64,000 nucleotides of DNA, taken from assembly GCA_964523885.1 (NCBI GenBank), contig CAZFYX010000107.1, positions 1 to 64,000 on the forward strand, written 5' to 3'. Position 1 is the stretch's first letter; each line of letters starts with the position of its first letter. The notes beneath the pieces were generated by a model. That model was given only the letters and a program-made list of their open reading frames with translations. It did not search any database and was not told the origin of the DNA. Positions 1 through 12,485 of the stretch are shown in pieces. The position numbers and the translations under genes were made by a program. This DNA comes from SHXO01 sp964523885 (lineage in GTDB: Bacteria; Pseudomonadota; Gammaproteobacteria; Burkholderiales; SHXO01).

Positions 1-2
1 AC

Positions 3-1463
3 AAGCGCAAGAAGCTGCTGCCGCGCGAGCGCATCGACCGCATCCTCGACCCCGGGACCGCGTTCCTCGAGCTCTCCCCGCTCGCGGCGCACGGCCTTTA
101 CGACGGCGAGGCGCCGAGTGCTGGCATCGTGACCGGCATCGGCACGATCGAGGGCAGGGAGTGCATGGTCGTCGCCAATGACGCGACGGTGAAGGGCGGG
201 ACCTACTTCCCGATGACGGTCAAGAAGCACGTGCGCGCGCAGGAGATCGCCTCCGAGAACAACCTGCCGTGCGTCTACCTGGTCGATTCGGGCGGCGGCA
301 ACCTGCCGAACCAGGACGAGGTGTTCCCGGACCGTGACCATTTCGGGCGCATCTTCTTCAACCAGGCCAACATGAGCGCCCAGGGCATCCCGCAGATCGC
401 GGTGGTGATGGGCTCGTGCACGGCGGGCGGCGCCTACGTGCCGGCGATGTCGGACGAGGCGATCATCGTCAAGAACCAGGGCACCATCTTCCTGGGCGGC
501 CCGCCGCTGGTGAAGGCGGCGATCGGCGAGATCGTGAGCGCAGAAGACCTGGGCGGCGCCGACGTGCACGCGCGCACGTCGGGGGTGGCCGACCACTACG
601 CGCTGAACGACCTGCATGCGCTGCAGATCGCGCGCCGCATCGTGGCCAACCTCAATTACCGCAAGCAGATCGGGGTGGCCCTGCGCGAGCCGCGCGAGCC
701 GGCCTGCGACCCGGCCGAGCTGCACGGGGTCATTCCGACCGACGCGCGCAAGCCCTTCGACATCCGCGAGATCATCGCGCGCGTGGTCGACGCGAGCGAG
801 CTGGACGAGTTCAAGCCGCTCTACGGCACCACGCTGGTCACCGGCTTCGCGCACATCCACGGCTATCCGGTCGGGATCGTCGCCAACAACGGCATCCTGT
901 TCTCGGAGTCCGCGCTCAAGGGCGCGCACTTCATCGAGCTGTGCAGCCAGCGCTGCATCCCGCTGGTGTTCCTGCAGAACATCACCGGCTTCATGGTCGG
1001 GCGCAAGGTCGAGTCCGAAGGCATCGCCAAGGACGGCGCCAAGATGGTGACGGCAGTGGCCTGCGCAAAGGTGCCCAAGTTCACCCTGATCGTGGGCGGC
1101 AGCTTCGGCGCCGGCAACTACGGCATGTGCGGCCGCGCCTACGCGCCGCGCTTCCTGTGGATGTGGCCCAACGCGCGCATCTCGGTGATGGGCGGCGAGC
1201 AGGCGGCCAGCGTGCTCGCCACCGTGCGCCGGGAAGGCCTGGAGCGCAGCGGCAAGACCTGGAGCAAGGAAGACGAGGAAGCGTTCAAGGCGCCGATCCG
1301 CGAGCAGTACGAGACCCAGGGGCATCCGTACTACGCGAGTGCGCGGCTGTGGGACGACGGCGTGATCGACCCCGTCGACACCCGCCGGGTGCTCGGCCTG
1401 GCGCTGTCGGCAAGCCTGAATGCGCCGATCGAGGAGACGCGCTTCGGCGTGTTCCGGATGTAG
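3..1463 (+). CDS. mccB: Methylcrotonoyl-CoA carboxylase, carboxyltransferase (beta) subunit, 5' partial
   Basis: Transfers the carboxyl group from carboxybiotin to 3-methylcrotonyl-CoA in leucine/isovalerate breakdown, acting with the biotin-carrying subunit at 5139. The frame is open from the window edge, so the true start lies upstream; 486 codons are visible. Seen: an N-terminal KLLPRERIDRILDPG segment typical of acyl-CoA carboxyltransferases, GGAYVPAMSDE around base 424, and GAGNYGMCGRAY around base 1109, the two oxyanion-hole regions of the family. The partner genes downstream (hydratase, biotin carboxylase, HMG-CoA lyase) make the methylcrotonyl-specific assignment firm over propionyl- or geranyl-CoA carboxylase. 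The gene is also called liuB. Confidence 0.93.
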   Translation, partial: KRKKLLPRERIDRILDPGTAFLELSPLAAHGLYDGEAPSAGIVTGIGTIEGRECMVVANDATVKGGTYFPMTVKKHVRAQEIASENNLPCVYLVDSGGGNLPNQDEVFPDRDHFGRIFFNQANMSAQGIPQIAVVMGSCTAGGAYVPAMSDEAIIVKNQGTIFLGGPPLVKAAIGEIVSAEDLGGADVHARTSGVADHYALNDLHALQIARRIVANLNYRKQIGVALREPREPACDPAELHGVIPTDARKPFDIREIIARVVDASELDEFKPLYGTTLVTGFAHIHGYPVGIVANNGILFSESALKGAHFIELCSQRCIPLVFLQNITGFMVGRKVESEGIAKDGAKMVTAVACAKVPKFTLIVGGSFGAGNYGMCGRAYAPRFLWMWPNARISVMGGEQAASVLATVRREGLERSGKTWSKEDEEAFKAPIREQYETQGHPYYASARLWDDGVIDPVDTRRVLGLALSASLNAPIEETRFGVFRM

Positions 1464-1494
1464 TTACCGTTGACGGCGAGCTTCAACCGCATGG

Positions 1495-1573
1495 ACCGCA
1501 GAGGACGCAGAGGAACGCAGAGGAACAGCGGAGGAGACGGGTTTCCTCTGCGTTCCTCTGCGTCCTCTGCGGT
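1495..1573. repeat. Perfect 31-bp-arm inverted repeat of CGCAGAGGA units
   Basis: Arms 1495..1525 and 1543..1573 are exact reverse complements around a 17-base centre. Each arm is built from tandem versions of CGCAGAGGA. It fills the gap between mccB and the acyl-CoA dehydrogenase gene. As RNA it would fold into a very stable hairpin but has no T tract. A related, imperfect element lies at 4988..5125. Confidence 0.9.
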
Positions 1574-1617
1574 TGTCGCGGTGTATTGGTCGACTTGCTC
1601 TCAGGACGGGAGCTGAC

Positions 1618-2760
1618 GTGGAAAGCATCTACATCACCGACGAGCACGTGGCATTGCGCGAGCAGGTCGCGCGGTTCGTCGCCAGGGAAGTCGAGCCGGT
1701 CGCCGAGGCGTGGGAAGAGCAGGGCGCCGTGCCGCGCGAGGTGCTGCGCAGGATGGGCGCGCTCGGCCTGTTCGGCATCACCTACCCGGAGCAGTACGGC
1801 GGGCTGGGCGTGGATGCGCTGACATCGCTCGTCTTCGCCGAGGAATTGTCGCGCTCGACCTTCGGCGGCTTCTGCGTGACGGTGCTGGTGCACACGGACA
1901 TGGCCTCTCCGCACCTGGTGCATGCGGGCACGCCGGAGCAGCTCGAGCGCTACCTGCCCGGCGTCATCCGCGGCGAGCTCATCACCGCGGTGGGCGTGAC
2001 GGAGCCCGACGCGGGGTCCGACGTGAAGGCGATCCGCACGCGTGCGCACCGCGACGGCGATCACTGGGTGCTGAACGGCACCAAGATGTTCATCACCAAC
2101 GGCGTGCACGCCGACCTGTACTTCATCGCTGCGCGCACGGATCCGGACAACCGCGGCTCGCGCGCGCTGTCGATGTTCATCGTCGAGAAGGGCACGCCCG
2201 GCTTCCGCGTCGGCCGGGCCCTGCGCAAATCCGGCTGGCTGTGCTCGGACACCGCCGAGCTGGTGTTCGAGGACTGCCGCGTCCCGGCCGGGAACCTGCT
2301 CGGCCAGGAGAACGCGGGTTTCTACTCGATCATGAAGAACTTCCAGACCGAGCGGATCGCGCTCGCTGCGATGGCAGTGGGGCACTCGCTCACAGCGCTC
2401 GACCTGACCCTGCGCTACGTGAAGGAGCGCAAGGCCTTCGGCGCGCCCCTGTACGACAAGCAGGCCATCCGCCAGCGCCTGTCCCTGCTGGCGGCCAAGG
2501 TGGAGGCGGCGCGCCAGTACATGTACCACTGCGCCTGGCTGGTGACCCAGCAGCGCGAGTGCGTGCGCGAGGTGTCCATGCTCAAGGCATGGAGCTGCGA
2601 GCTGGCCAACGAGGTGATGTACACCTGCCAGCAGTTCCACGGCGGCATGGGCTACATGCGCGAGAGCCCGATCGAGCGGCTGTACCGCGATTCCCGGGTG
2701 CTGACGCTCGGCGGCGGCGCCACCGAGGTCATGCTGGAAGAGGTCGCCAAGCGGATATGA
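1618..2760 (+). CDS. Acyl-CoA dehydrogenase (IVD/LCAD-type active site)
   Basis: FAD-dependent alpha,beta-dehydrogenation of an acyl-CoA with transfer to electron-transferring flavoprotein; 380 aa, usual family length. Start GTG 1618 was chosen because GGGAG sits just upstream and translation from it begins at the normal N-terminus; starts further upstream would read the inverted repeat. Seen: TEPDAGSDVKA and KMFITNG in the FAD domain, and QFHGGMGYMRE near residue 339. The C-terminal position where most family members carry the catalytic Glu reads GGGATEV (no Glu), but FQTERIAL supplies Glu245 at the helix-G place used by isovaleryl- and long-chain acyl-CoA dehydrogenases. The substrate may be isovaleryl-CoA or another branched or longer acyl-CoA; the sequence does not decide. 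Confidence 0.85.
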   Translation: MESIYITDEHVALREQVARFVAREVEPVAEAWEEQGAVPREVLRRMGALGLFGITYPEQYGGLGVDALTSLVFAEELSRSTFGGFCVTVLVHTDMASPHLVHAGTPEQLERYLPGVIRGELITAVGVTEPDAGSDVKAIRTRAHRDGDHWVLNGTKMFITNGVHADLYFIAARTDPDNRGSRALSMFIVEKGTPGFRVGRALRKSGWLCSDTAELVFEDCRVPAGNLLGQENAGFYSIMKNFQTERIALAAMAVGHSLTALDLTLRYVKERKAFGAPLYDKQAIRQRLSLLAAKVEAARQYMYHCAWLVTQQRECVREVSMLKAWSCELANEVMYTCQQFHGGMGYMRESPIERLYRDSRVLTLGGGATEVMLEEVAKRI

Positions 2761-2806
2761 CCGGTCAGCCCGAGCGTGCCGCGCGGCGCACGGCGGCGTC
2801 GCGTGC

Positions 2807-4087
2807 ATGAGCATCGTGTCATGGTCCACGGGCGGAGGTCGTGCGCAGGCGTTGCTGTCCAATCTGGTGGGCGGGCTGGTGTTCCTGGCGCTGGCCTGCC
2901 TGTTCGTGGACCGCAGCCTGTCCGGCAACCTGATCAGCGCAGTCGCAGTGATCGGGCTGGTATTGCTCGCGGTGCGACGCGATCCCGACCGCACGGATCT
3001 GCAGTTCCTCCTGGTCGTCGCAGTGTTGCCGCTGATGTACCTGGTGAACATGCTCATCCACGGATTTGGCGGGTCGATCCTCGGGCGGCCTGCCCGCCTG
3101 CTGATCGGGTTCCTCGCGTTCTACGCGGTGCGCCGCTCGCAGCTGTCCGCAGCCCTGTTCTTCGACGGCTGCGCGACGGGCGCGATCGCCGCGGGCCTGA
3201 TCGCGATGAGCGAGGTCGAGCTCCAGGATGCCGAGCGCGCAGACGCGACCTGGAACGCGGTGCCCTTCGGCAACTACTCCCTGCTGCTCGGTGTGCTCCT
3301 GCTGTGCGCGCTGCTGGCGCAGCGCGTCCGGCCTCCCGTCCGGCTTGGCTGGTACGTGGCCGGGGTCGCGATGGCGGCTGTCGCGCTGGCGCTCTCGAGA
3401 ACGCGCGGCAGCTGGGTGGCCGTGCCGGTGCTGGCGTACCTGCTCAGCCATGCGCACGCCGGGATACGCGGGCGTACACGGGCCGCGGTTGCGGTCGCGC
3501 TGCTGGTTGCCGCGATCGGGGTTGCAAGCGTCAGTGCCGGCCTGCAGGCGCGGCTGCGCCTGGCGGCGGACGACGTTGCTGCGTATCTCGCCGCACCGCA
3601 CTCGCTGCAGGCGCTGGACACGCCGGTCGGCCTGCGCCTGGGCATGTGGCGGTGGGGGCTGGAGCGGTTCGCCGAGCATCCCATCGTGGGCATCGGCCTG
3701 GTGAACTACGGCGAGCAACGCCGCGAGTCGGTGACCCGGGGCGAGATGCCGCAGCAGTTCCTCACCATGGCGAACGTGCACAACCAGCTGATCCACTTCC
3801 TCGCCGTGGGCGGCGTGCTGATGGGATCGGCCCTGGTGGTGTTCTGGGTGCTGGCAGCGCGCTTCTTCCTGACCCGAATGCGGACGGGTCCGCCCGATGG
3901 CCTGGAGCGCGCATTGCCGCTCGCGGGGCTGTGCATCATCGTCGGCACCGGGCTGTTCTCCATGTCGGGCGCGCTGTTCGGGACGGGGCCGGATACATGG
4001 GCCTTCGCCATCCTCCTCTGCATGGCCGCCGCGTTCACCACGGCCAGGACCGACGGAAGCCCGCACACGGCGGCGAAGGCCGCATGA
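2807..4087 (+). CDS. O-antigen ligase/polymerase-like (Wzy_C) membrane protein
   Basis: 426-aa polytopic inner-membrane protein with about ten to twelve hydrophobic segments. A large periplasmic loop around residues 200-330 ends in VHNQLIHFLAVGG, the His-Asn motif of the Wzy_C/O-antigen ligase superfamily. An RTRG-type basic motif (SRTRGSW) precedes the loop, also typical. Members join or polymerise lipid-linked glycans, but some glycosylate pilins, so the substrate is open. It starts 46 bases after the acyl-CoA dehydrogenase and ends 106 bases before liuC, in the same direction, although nothing else here concerns surface sugars. No strong ribosome-binding site is visible. The call to the superfamily is good; the specific role is unknown. 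Confidence 0.72.
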   Translation: MSIVSWSTGGGRAQALLSNLVGGLVFLALACLFVDRSLSGNLISAVAVIGLVLLAVRRDPDRTDLQFLLVVAVLPLMYLVNMLIHGFGGSILGRPARLLIGFLAFYAVRRSQLSAALFFDGCATGAIAAGLIAMSEVELQDAERADATWNAVPFGNYSLLLGVLLLCALLAQRVRPPVRLGWYVAGVAMAAVALALSRTRGSWVAVPVLAYLLSHAHAGIRGRTRAAVAVALLVAAIGVASVSAGLQARLRLAADDVAAYLAAPHSLQALDTPVGLRLGMWRWGLERFAEHPIVGIGLVNYGEQRRESVTRGEMPQQFLTMANVHNQLIHFLAVGGVLMGSALVVFWVLAARFFLTRMRTGPPDGLERALPLAGLCIIVGTGLFSMSGALFGTGPDTWAFAILLCMAAAFTTARTDGSPHTAAKAA

Positions 4088-4193
4088 GGATGGCCGGGAT
4101 CGAACTGCCCCAGGCCGGCTGGCGCATGTCCCGTTGCGCAGCCGAAGGCGCATTGGCCGACAATGAGCGGGTGGTGATGCGCGGAGGCTTGAG

Positions 4194-4988
4194 ATGACCG
4201 ACCAGATCGTGCGAACCAGCGTTGCGCAGGACGGCTGCGCCACCGTGACGCTGAACCGTCCGGAGGTGCACAACGCCTTCGACGACCAGCTGATCGCGCA
4301 GCTGACGCACTGCATGCGGGAGCTGGAGGCCAACCCGCAGGTGCGCGTGATCGTGCTCGCGGCGGAGGGCAAGAGCTTCTCCGCCGGCGCGGACCTGAAC
4401 TGGATGAAGCGCATGGCGCGCTACTCCGAGGCGGAGAACCTGCGGGATGCGGTGGCGCTGGGCGACCTGATGCACACGATCAGCGTGCTGAGGAAGCCCG
4501 TCATCGCGCGCGTGCAGGGCCCGGCCTACGGTGGCGGCGTCGGCCTGGTGGCCTGCTGCGACATCGCGATCGGCACCGGCGCCGCCGCGTTTTCCCTGTC
4601 CGAGGTCCGCCTGGGCCTGATTCCCGCCGTGATCAGCCCGCACGTGATCGCCGCGATCGGCGAGCGGCAGGCGCGCCGCTACTTCCTGACCGCCGAGCGC
4701 TTCGATGCCGCCGAGGCGCTGCGCATCGGCCTGCTGCACATGGTGGTCGAGGAGGGGCAGCTGGACACGGCGGTGCAGGGCATCGTGCAGCAGCTGCTCA
4801 AGGGCGGCCCGAAGGCCCAGGGCGCCGCGAAGGACCTGATCGGCGCAGTGGTGAACCGCCCGATCGACCGCGCCGTGGTCGAGGACACCGCCGAGCGCAT
4901 CGCGCGCATCCGCGTGACGCCGGAAGGGCGCGAGGGCATCGCGGCGTTCCTGGAGAAGCGCGCGGCGTCGTGGACTCCGAAAGCATGA
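4194..4988 (+). CDS. liuC: 3-methylglutaconyl-CoA hydratase (crotonase family)
   Basis: Hydrates 3-methylglutaconyl-CoA, the product of methylcrotonyl-CoA carboxylase, to HMG-CoA. 264 aa, normal length. Seen: RPEVHNAFD at the N-terminus, SAGADLNWM (CoA/oxyanion region, about residue 63), and GPAYGGGVGL near 109. The first crotonase catalytic Glu position is Gly in this motif, as I recall for LiuC-type enzymes. The second catalytic Glu is Glu137 in LSEVRLGLIP. GGAGG lies about 8 bases before the ATG. Position between the two carboxylase subunits supports the assignment. Confidence 0.88.
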   Translation: MTDQIVRTSVAQDGCATVTLNRPEVHNAFDDQLIAQLTHCMRELEANPQVRVIVLAAEGKSFSAGADLNWMKRMARYSEAENLRDAVALGDLMHTISVLRKPVIARVQGPAYGGGVGLVACCDIAIGTGAAAFSLSEVRLGLIPAVISPHVIAAIGERQARRYFLTAERFDAAEALRIGLLHMVVEEGQLDTAVQGIVQQLLKGGPKAQGAAKDLIGAVVNRPIDRAVVEDTAERIARIRVTPEGREGIAAFLEKRAASWTPKA

Positions 4989-5125
4989 ACCGCAGAGGCG
5001 CAGAGGAACACGGAGGGCATCCGATGAAGTCTCTGCAGTATCCACACAGGCGATCGCGTTGGCGCCTGGGCCGCAATCCCGTTGGCGGTTCTCTGCGTTC
5101 CTCTGCACCTCCGTGCCTCTGCGGT
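4988..5125. repeat. Imperfect inverted repeat of CGCAGAGG units
   Basis: Left arm about 4988..5016 and right arm about 5089..5125, both ending in ACCGCAGAGG or its complement, enclose about 70 unrelated bases between liuC and mccA. It is the same unit family as the perfect element at 1495..1573, but with mismatches and rearranged units. The right arm ends about 13 bases before the mccA start. Confidence 0.75.
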
Positions 5126-5138
5126 GAAGAAGAAGCAA

Positions 5139-7157
<2,019 letters not shown>

Positions 7158-7161
7158 ACGG

Positions 7162-8091
7162 ATGGCGCAGCTGCCGGGGCGGGTGAAGATGGTGGAGGTG
7201 GGGCCACGCGACGGGCTGCAGAACGAGCCCGGCGTGGTTCCAGCCGAGATCAAGATCGGGCTGATCGACCGCCTGAGCGATGCGGGCCTGCCGGTGATCG
7301 AGGCGACCAGCTTCGTCTCGCCCAAGTGGGTTCCGCAGATGGGCGACGCAGCGCAGGTGATGGCCGGTATCCGGCGCAGGCCCGGCGTGAGCTACCCGGT
7401 CCTCACGCCGAACCTGAAGGGCCTCGAAGGCGCGATGGCCGCCGGTGCCGAGGAAGTGGCGGTGTTCGCCGCCGCCACCGAGTCGTTCTCGAAACGCAAC
7501 ACCAACTGCTCGATCGCCGAGTCGTTCGACCGCTTCGAGCCGGTGTGCCGCACCGCGCTCGACCACGGCATTCGCGTGCGCGGCTACATCTCGGTGGTGC
7601 TCGGCTGTCCCTACGAGGGCGAGGTCCGGGCGCAGGCGGTGGCCGATGTGGCCAAGCGCCTGTTCGACCTGGGCTGCTACGAGATCTCGCTCGGTGACAC
7701 GGTCGGCGCCGGCACGCCGGGCAAGACCCGTCGCCTGATCGACGCGGTCGCGCAGCACATCCCGGTCGAGAAGCTCGGCGGCCACTTCCACGACACCTTC
7801 GGGCAGGCGCTGGCCAACATCCTCGCCGCACTCGAGATGGGCGTGGCCACCTTCGACAGTTCCATCGCGGGCCTCGGCGGGTGCCCCTACTCGCCGGGCG
7901 CCACCGGCAACGTGGCCACCGAAGACGTCCTCTACATGCTCGACGGCATGGGCATCCAGACCGGCGTGGAGATGGCGAAGCTGCTGGACGCCGCCGAGTT
8001 CATCTCCGCTTTCCTCAACCGGCCGACCGGATCGCGTGCAGGCCGCGCGCTGATCGCGCGCCGCAAGCGCGAAGCCGCAAAGGCGGCCTGA
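7162..8091 (+). CDS. mvaB: Hydroxymethylglutaryl-CoA lyase
   Basis: Splits HMG-CoA into acetoacetate and acetyl-CoA, the last step of leucine degradation. 309 aa. Start ATG 7162 gives the conserved opening with GPRDGLQNE at residues 14-22 (catalytic Arg16, metal-ligand Asp17). Further seen: TSFVSPKWVPQM, GGHFHDTFGQ near residue 207 (metal-binding His pair) and GLGGCPYSPGATGN with the catalytic-loop Cys241. The gene follows mccA after 4 bases, so co-translation is likely. Also called liuE or hmgL. Confidence 0.93.
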   Translation: MAQLPGRVKMVEVGPRDGLQNEPGVVPAEIKIGLIDRLSDAGLPVIEATSFVSPKWVPQMGDAAQVMAGIRRRPGVSYPVLTPNLKGLEGAMAAGAEEVAVFAAATESFSKRNTNCSIAESFDRFEPVCRTALDHGIRVRGYISVVLGCPYEGEVRAQAVADVAKRLFDLGCYEISLGDTVGAGTPGKTRRLIDAVAQHIPVEKLGGHFHDTFGQALANILAALEMGVATFDSSIAGLGGCPYSPGATGNVATEDVLYMLDGMGIQTGVEMAKLLDAAEFISAFLNRPTGSRAGRALIARRKREAAKAA

Positions 8092-8095
8092 GTCG

Positions 8096-8290
8096 ATGAG
8101 CCTGCCCCCCGATCACGTGCCGTCGCCATGCATCAAGGTGTGCGTGCTCGACCGCGCCAGCGGCCTGTGCCGCGGCTGCCTGCGCACCATCGACGAAGTG
8201 GCGGGCTGGGTGGAGATGACGCCCGACGAGAAGCGGGCGACGCTGATCCGCTGCGAGCAGCGCCGCGCCGCACAGCAGGAGCCCCGCTGA
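8096..8290 (+). CDS. DUF1289 small cysteine-motif protein
   Basis: 64-aa protein with Cys12-x3-Cys16-x8-Cys25-x2-Cys28 followed by the acidic/aromatic stretch EVAGWVEM, the pattern of DUF1289. The four cysteines look like a metal site; the function is unknown. It starts 4 bases after mvaB and so probably shares its transcript. Members of this family occur next to many unrelated metabolic genes, so the location says little about role. Confidence 0.82.
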   Translation: MSLPPDHVPSPCIKVCVLDRASGLCRGCLRTIDEVAGWVEMTPDEKRATLIRCEQRRAAQQEPR

Positions 8291-8363
8291 CCGACACCGC
8301 CGGCCCGACGTGCAGCCGCGCGGCGGCCGCTGATTCCGCAATCCAGACCACTACCTGCTTCCC

Positions 8364-8921
8364 ATGCCACTGACCCCTCCCGTCAGCCGCCAGCTGATGC
8401 ACACCCGTACCCTCGAGATGCGCGGCTATTCCCGCGACGACGGCCTGTGGGACATCGAGGGCCATCTGGTCGACGTCAAGCCGTTCGACATCCGCGGCGA
8501 GGAGCAGGGCGAGACCCGCCCCGCCGGCAAGCCGCTGCACGACATGTGGCTCCGGCTGACCGTGGACCTTGACCTGGTCGTGCACGACATCGAGGCCCGG
8601 ACCGACGCGTCGCCCTACTCGGTGTGCCCCGGCATCACGGAAGCGTTCAAGGTGCTGAAGGGGCTGTCGCTCAAGCCGGGCTGGAACCAGAAGACCCGCG
8701 AGCTGCTCGGCGGTATCAAGGGCTGCACCCACCTGGTCGAGATGCTCGCACCGCTGGCGACCACCGCCTACCAGACGCTGTATCCGGCGCGGGTCAAGCG
8801 CGACGCGGGCAAGCCGGTGGTGCACAAGCCCGGACTGATCGACGGGTGTCACGCCTACGCGTCCGACGGTCCCATCGTGCTCAAGCGCTGGCCGCAGTTC
8901 TACACCGGCAAGGATCGCTGA
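8364..8921 (+). CDS. DUF2889 family protein
   Basis: 185-aa soluble protein opening with RQLMHTRTLEMRGYSRDDGLWDIEGHL (in part), then DIEARTDASPYSVCPG and GGIKGCTHLVEML, which I recognise as DUF2889. No catalytic motif is evident; several conserved His and Cys residues are present. It lies between the DUF1289 gene and an SDR gene with a 3-base gap to the latter. DUF2889 genes are often seen beside short-chain dehydrogenases and acyl-CoA genes, suggesting a metabolic rather than structural role, but this is inference. Confidence 0.78.
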   Translation: MPLTPPVSRQLMHTRTLEMRGYSRDDGLWDIEGHLVDVKPFDIRGEEQGETRPAGKPLHDMWLRLTVDLDLVVHDIEARTDASPYSVCPGITEAFKVLKGLSLKPGWNQKTRELLGGIKGCTHLVEMLAPLATTAYQTLYPARVKRDAGKPVVHKPGLIDGCHAYASDGPIVLKRWPQFYTGKDR

Positions 8922-8924
8922 CCC

Positions 8925-9689
8925 ATGTTCGAGAACAGCATGCAGGGCAAGTGCGCGCTGGTGACCGGCGCCTTCGGCGGCCTGGGCCGTCACTTCGCAC
9001 TCACATTGGTGCGCGCCGGCGCGCGGGTCGGCCTGGTCGGCCGGCGGGTCGACGCGGGCGAGGCGCTCGCAGCCGAGATCCGCGCTGCGGGCGGAACGGT
9101 CGCGGTGCAAGGCATGGACGTCACCGATCCGCAGAGCGTGCAGCGTGCGGTGGACGGCGTGGTGCAGCAGCTGGGGCCGATCGACGTGCTGGTCAACAAC
9201 GCCGGCGTTGCGGTGACCAAGCCGTTCCTGGATCTCACGGAGAAGGACTGGAACGACGTCGTGGACGTCAACCTCAACGGCGCGTGGCGGGTCGCGCAAT
9301 GCGTGGCGCGCCACATGCGCGACAGCAAGCGCGGCGGCAGCATCGTGAACATCGCATCGATCACCGGCATCCGCGTCGCTGGGGCGATCTCGGCCTACGT
9401 GGCCTCCAAGGCGGGGCTGATCCAGCTCACGGAGGCGATGGCGCTCGAGCTCGCGCGCTACAGGATCCGCGTCAACGCGCTCGCGCCCGGCTATATCGAG
9501 ACCGACATCAACCGGGACTTCTTCACCTCCGAAGCAGGGCAGGCACTGATCAAGCGCATCCCGCAGCGGCGCATCGGCAAGGCCGAGGAACTGGACGGCC
9601 CGCTCCTGCTGCTGGCCTCGGACGCCTCGTCGTACATGACCGGTTCGGTCATCGTGGCCGACGGCGGGCACCTGGTCAGCTCGCTTTGA
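8925..9689 (+). CDS. Short-chain dehydrogenase/reductase (FabG-like)
   Basis: 254-aa NAD(P)-dependent oxidoreductase of the classical SDR family. Seen: cofactor motif TGAFGGLG at residues 14-21, NNAG near 91, and the catalytic Ser145, Tyr158 and Lys162 (SAYVASKAG). The C-terminus (YMTGSVIVADGGHLV) is standard. The substrate cannot be read from sequence; a 3-hydroxyacyl-CoA or related acyl alcohol fits the acyl-CoA catabolic neighbourhood. Its start is 3 bases after the DUF2889 gene. Confidence 0.88.
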   Translation: MFENSMQGKCALVTGAFGGLGRHFALTLVRAGARVGLVGRRVDAGEALAAEIRAAGGTVAVQGMDVTDPQSVQRAVDGVVQQLGPIDVLVNNAGVAVTKPFLDLTEKDWNDVVDVNLNGAWRVAQCVARHMRDSKRGGSIVNIASITGIRVAGAISAYVASKAGLIQLTEAMALELARYRIRVNALAPGYIETDINRDFFTSEAGQALIKRIPQRRIGKAEELDGPLLLLASDASSYMTGSVIVADGGHLVSSL

Positions 9690-9693
9690 GCTG

Positions 9694-9840
9694 GGAGGCA
9701 AGAGGCAAGAGGCGAGAGGCGAGAGGCGGGCGGAGAGGCCCCCTCACGGCGACAGGCCAGGGGAGGTAGGACAGCCTGCCGGGCCTTGCCGCCCCCCGGG
9801 GGTCCTCTAGCCTCTAGCCTCTAGCCCCTCCTTTTGGGGC
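9694..9840. repeat. Inverted repeat of GAGGC(A/G)A / CTCTAGC units
   Basis: Left arm (about 9694..9729) is a run of GAGGCAA and GAGGCGA units; the right arm includes 9804..9826, three CTCTAGC units. The 23-base right-arm core is identical to 24329..24351 next to ptsH, so this is a dispersed repeat. A small hairpin GCCCC-N7-GGGGC (9824..9840) directly follows. It lies between the SDR gene and nadE. Confidence 0.8.
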
Positions 9841-9873
9841 ACAATCAGGCATGACCTTGGCTTGCCTGCGGGC

Positions 9874-11931
<2,058 letters not shown>

Positions 11932-11974
11932 CCGGCACAACGCGTCCCGCGACGCCGCCGCTCGCCCGATTTCC

Positions 11975-12484
11975 CTAGAGGTCGAGATGCAGGCGTTGCA
12001 CGTCGGGCTCTCGCCACGCCTCGCCCTCGCACGCCGCACGCAGCACCCGCACCGCCACCTCCACCCCCCGCTGCGCGAGCGCTGCCTGCAGCCGCACCAG
12101 ATCGTCGTGATCGGCCTTCACCGCAAGCAGGCGGCCCGCGTTGCGGATGTACTTGCAGCGCACCTCGGCCGAAACGGTCTGGCCGCCGTACGCGACCTGC
12201 ACCACCCTCGGCTCCAGCCTGATGTCGAAGTGCCGGTGGCGGGATTCGAGGATGCGATAGCCCCACGCACCCAGTTCCACGGCGAGGATGGTGGCCACGT
12301 CGTCCTCGCGCTCGGAGGGCAGGTCGATCAGGCAGACGTGTCCGGGGCGGCCCTTCTTCGTCGTGGTGCCGAGGATCTGCACGTTGCGGGCACCCGCGGT
12401 GACGACGCGGCTGGTGACGTGCTGCAGGGTCTCGCCGGTGGCGTCGTCGACCTGGACCAGGATCAGCAGATCGGGTGGCGGCAT
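11975..12484 (-). CDS. LarC C-terminal-domain-like protein (DUF111-type)
   Basis: 169-aa protein. Seen: a VDDATGE motif at residues 12-18, then a GARNVQILGTTTKKGRPG stretch (31-48) and later a segment with YGGQTVSAEVRCKY. This reproduces the pattern of the C-terminal domain of LarC (DDMTGE ... GALDV ... KKxRPG), the enzyme that inserts nickel into the nickel-pincer cofactor. The N-terminal half of LarC is absent, and no larA, larB or larE is in the window. The start is fixed by ATG 12484, one base after the stop of the upstream 589-aa gene, so the two are surely co-translated. A cofactor or metal role is inferred from domain resemblance only. Confidence 0.6.
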   Translation of the reverse strand: MPPPDLLILVQVDDATGETLQHVTSRVVTAGARNVQILGTTTKKGRPGHVCLIDLPSEREDDVATILAVELGAWGYRILESRHRHFDIRLEPRVVQVAYGGQTVSAEVRCKYIRNAGRLLAVKADHDDLVRLQAALAQRGVEVAVRVLRAACEGEAWREPDVQRLHLDL

Positions 12485-12485
12485 G

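Noticed and set aside
5082..5138. Longer N-terminus for mccA starting upstream
   Set aside because: Those codons lie in the CGCAGAGG repeat and precede the conserved MFERVLIANRGEIA start.
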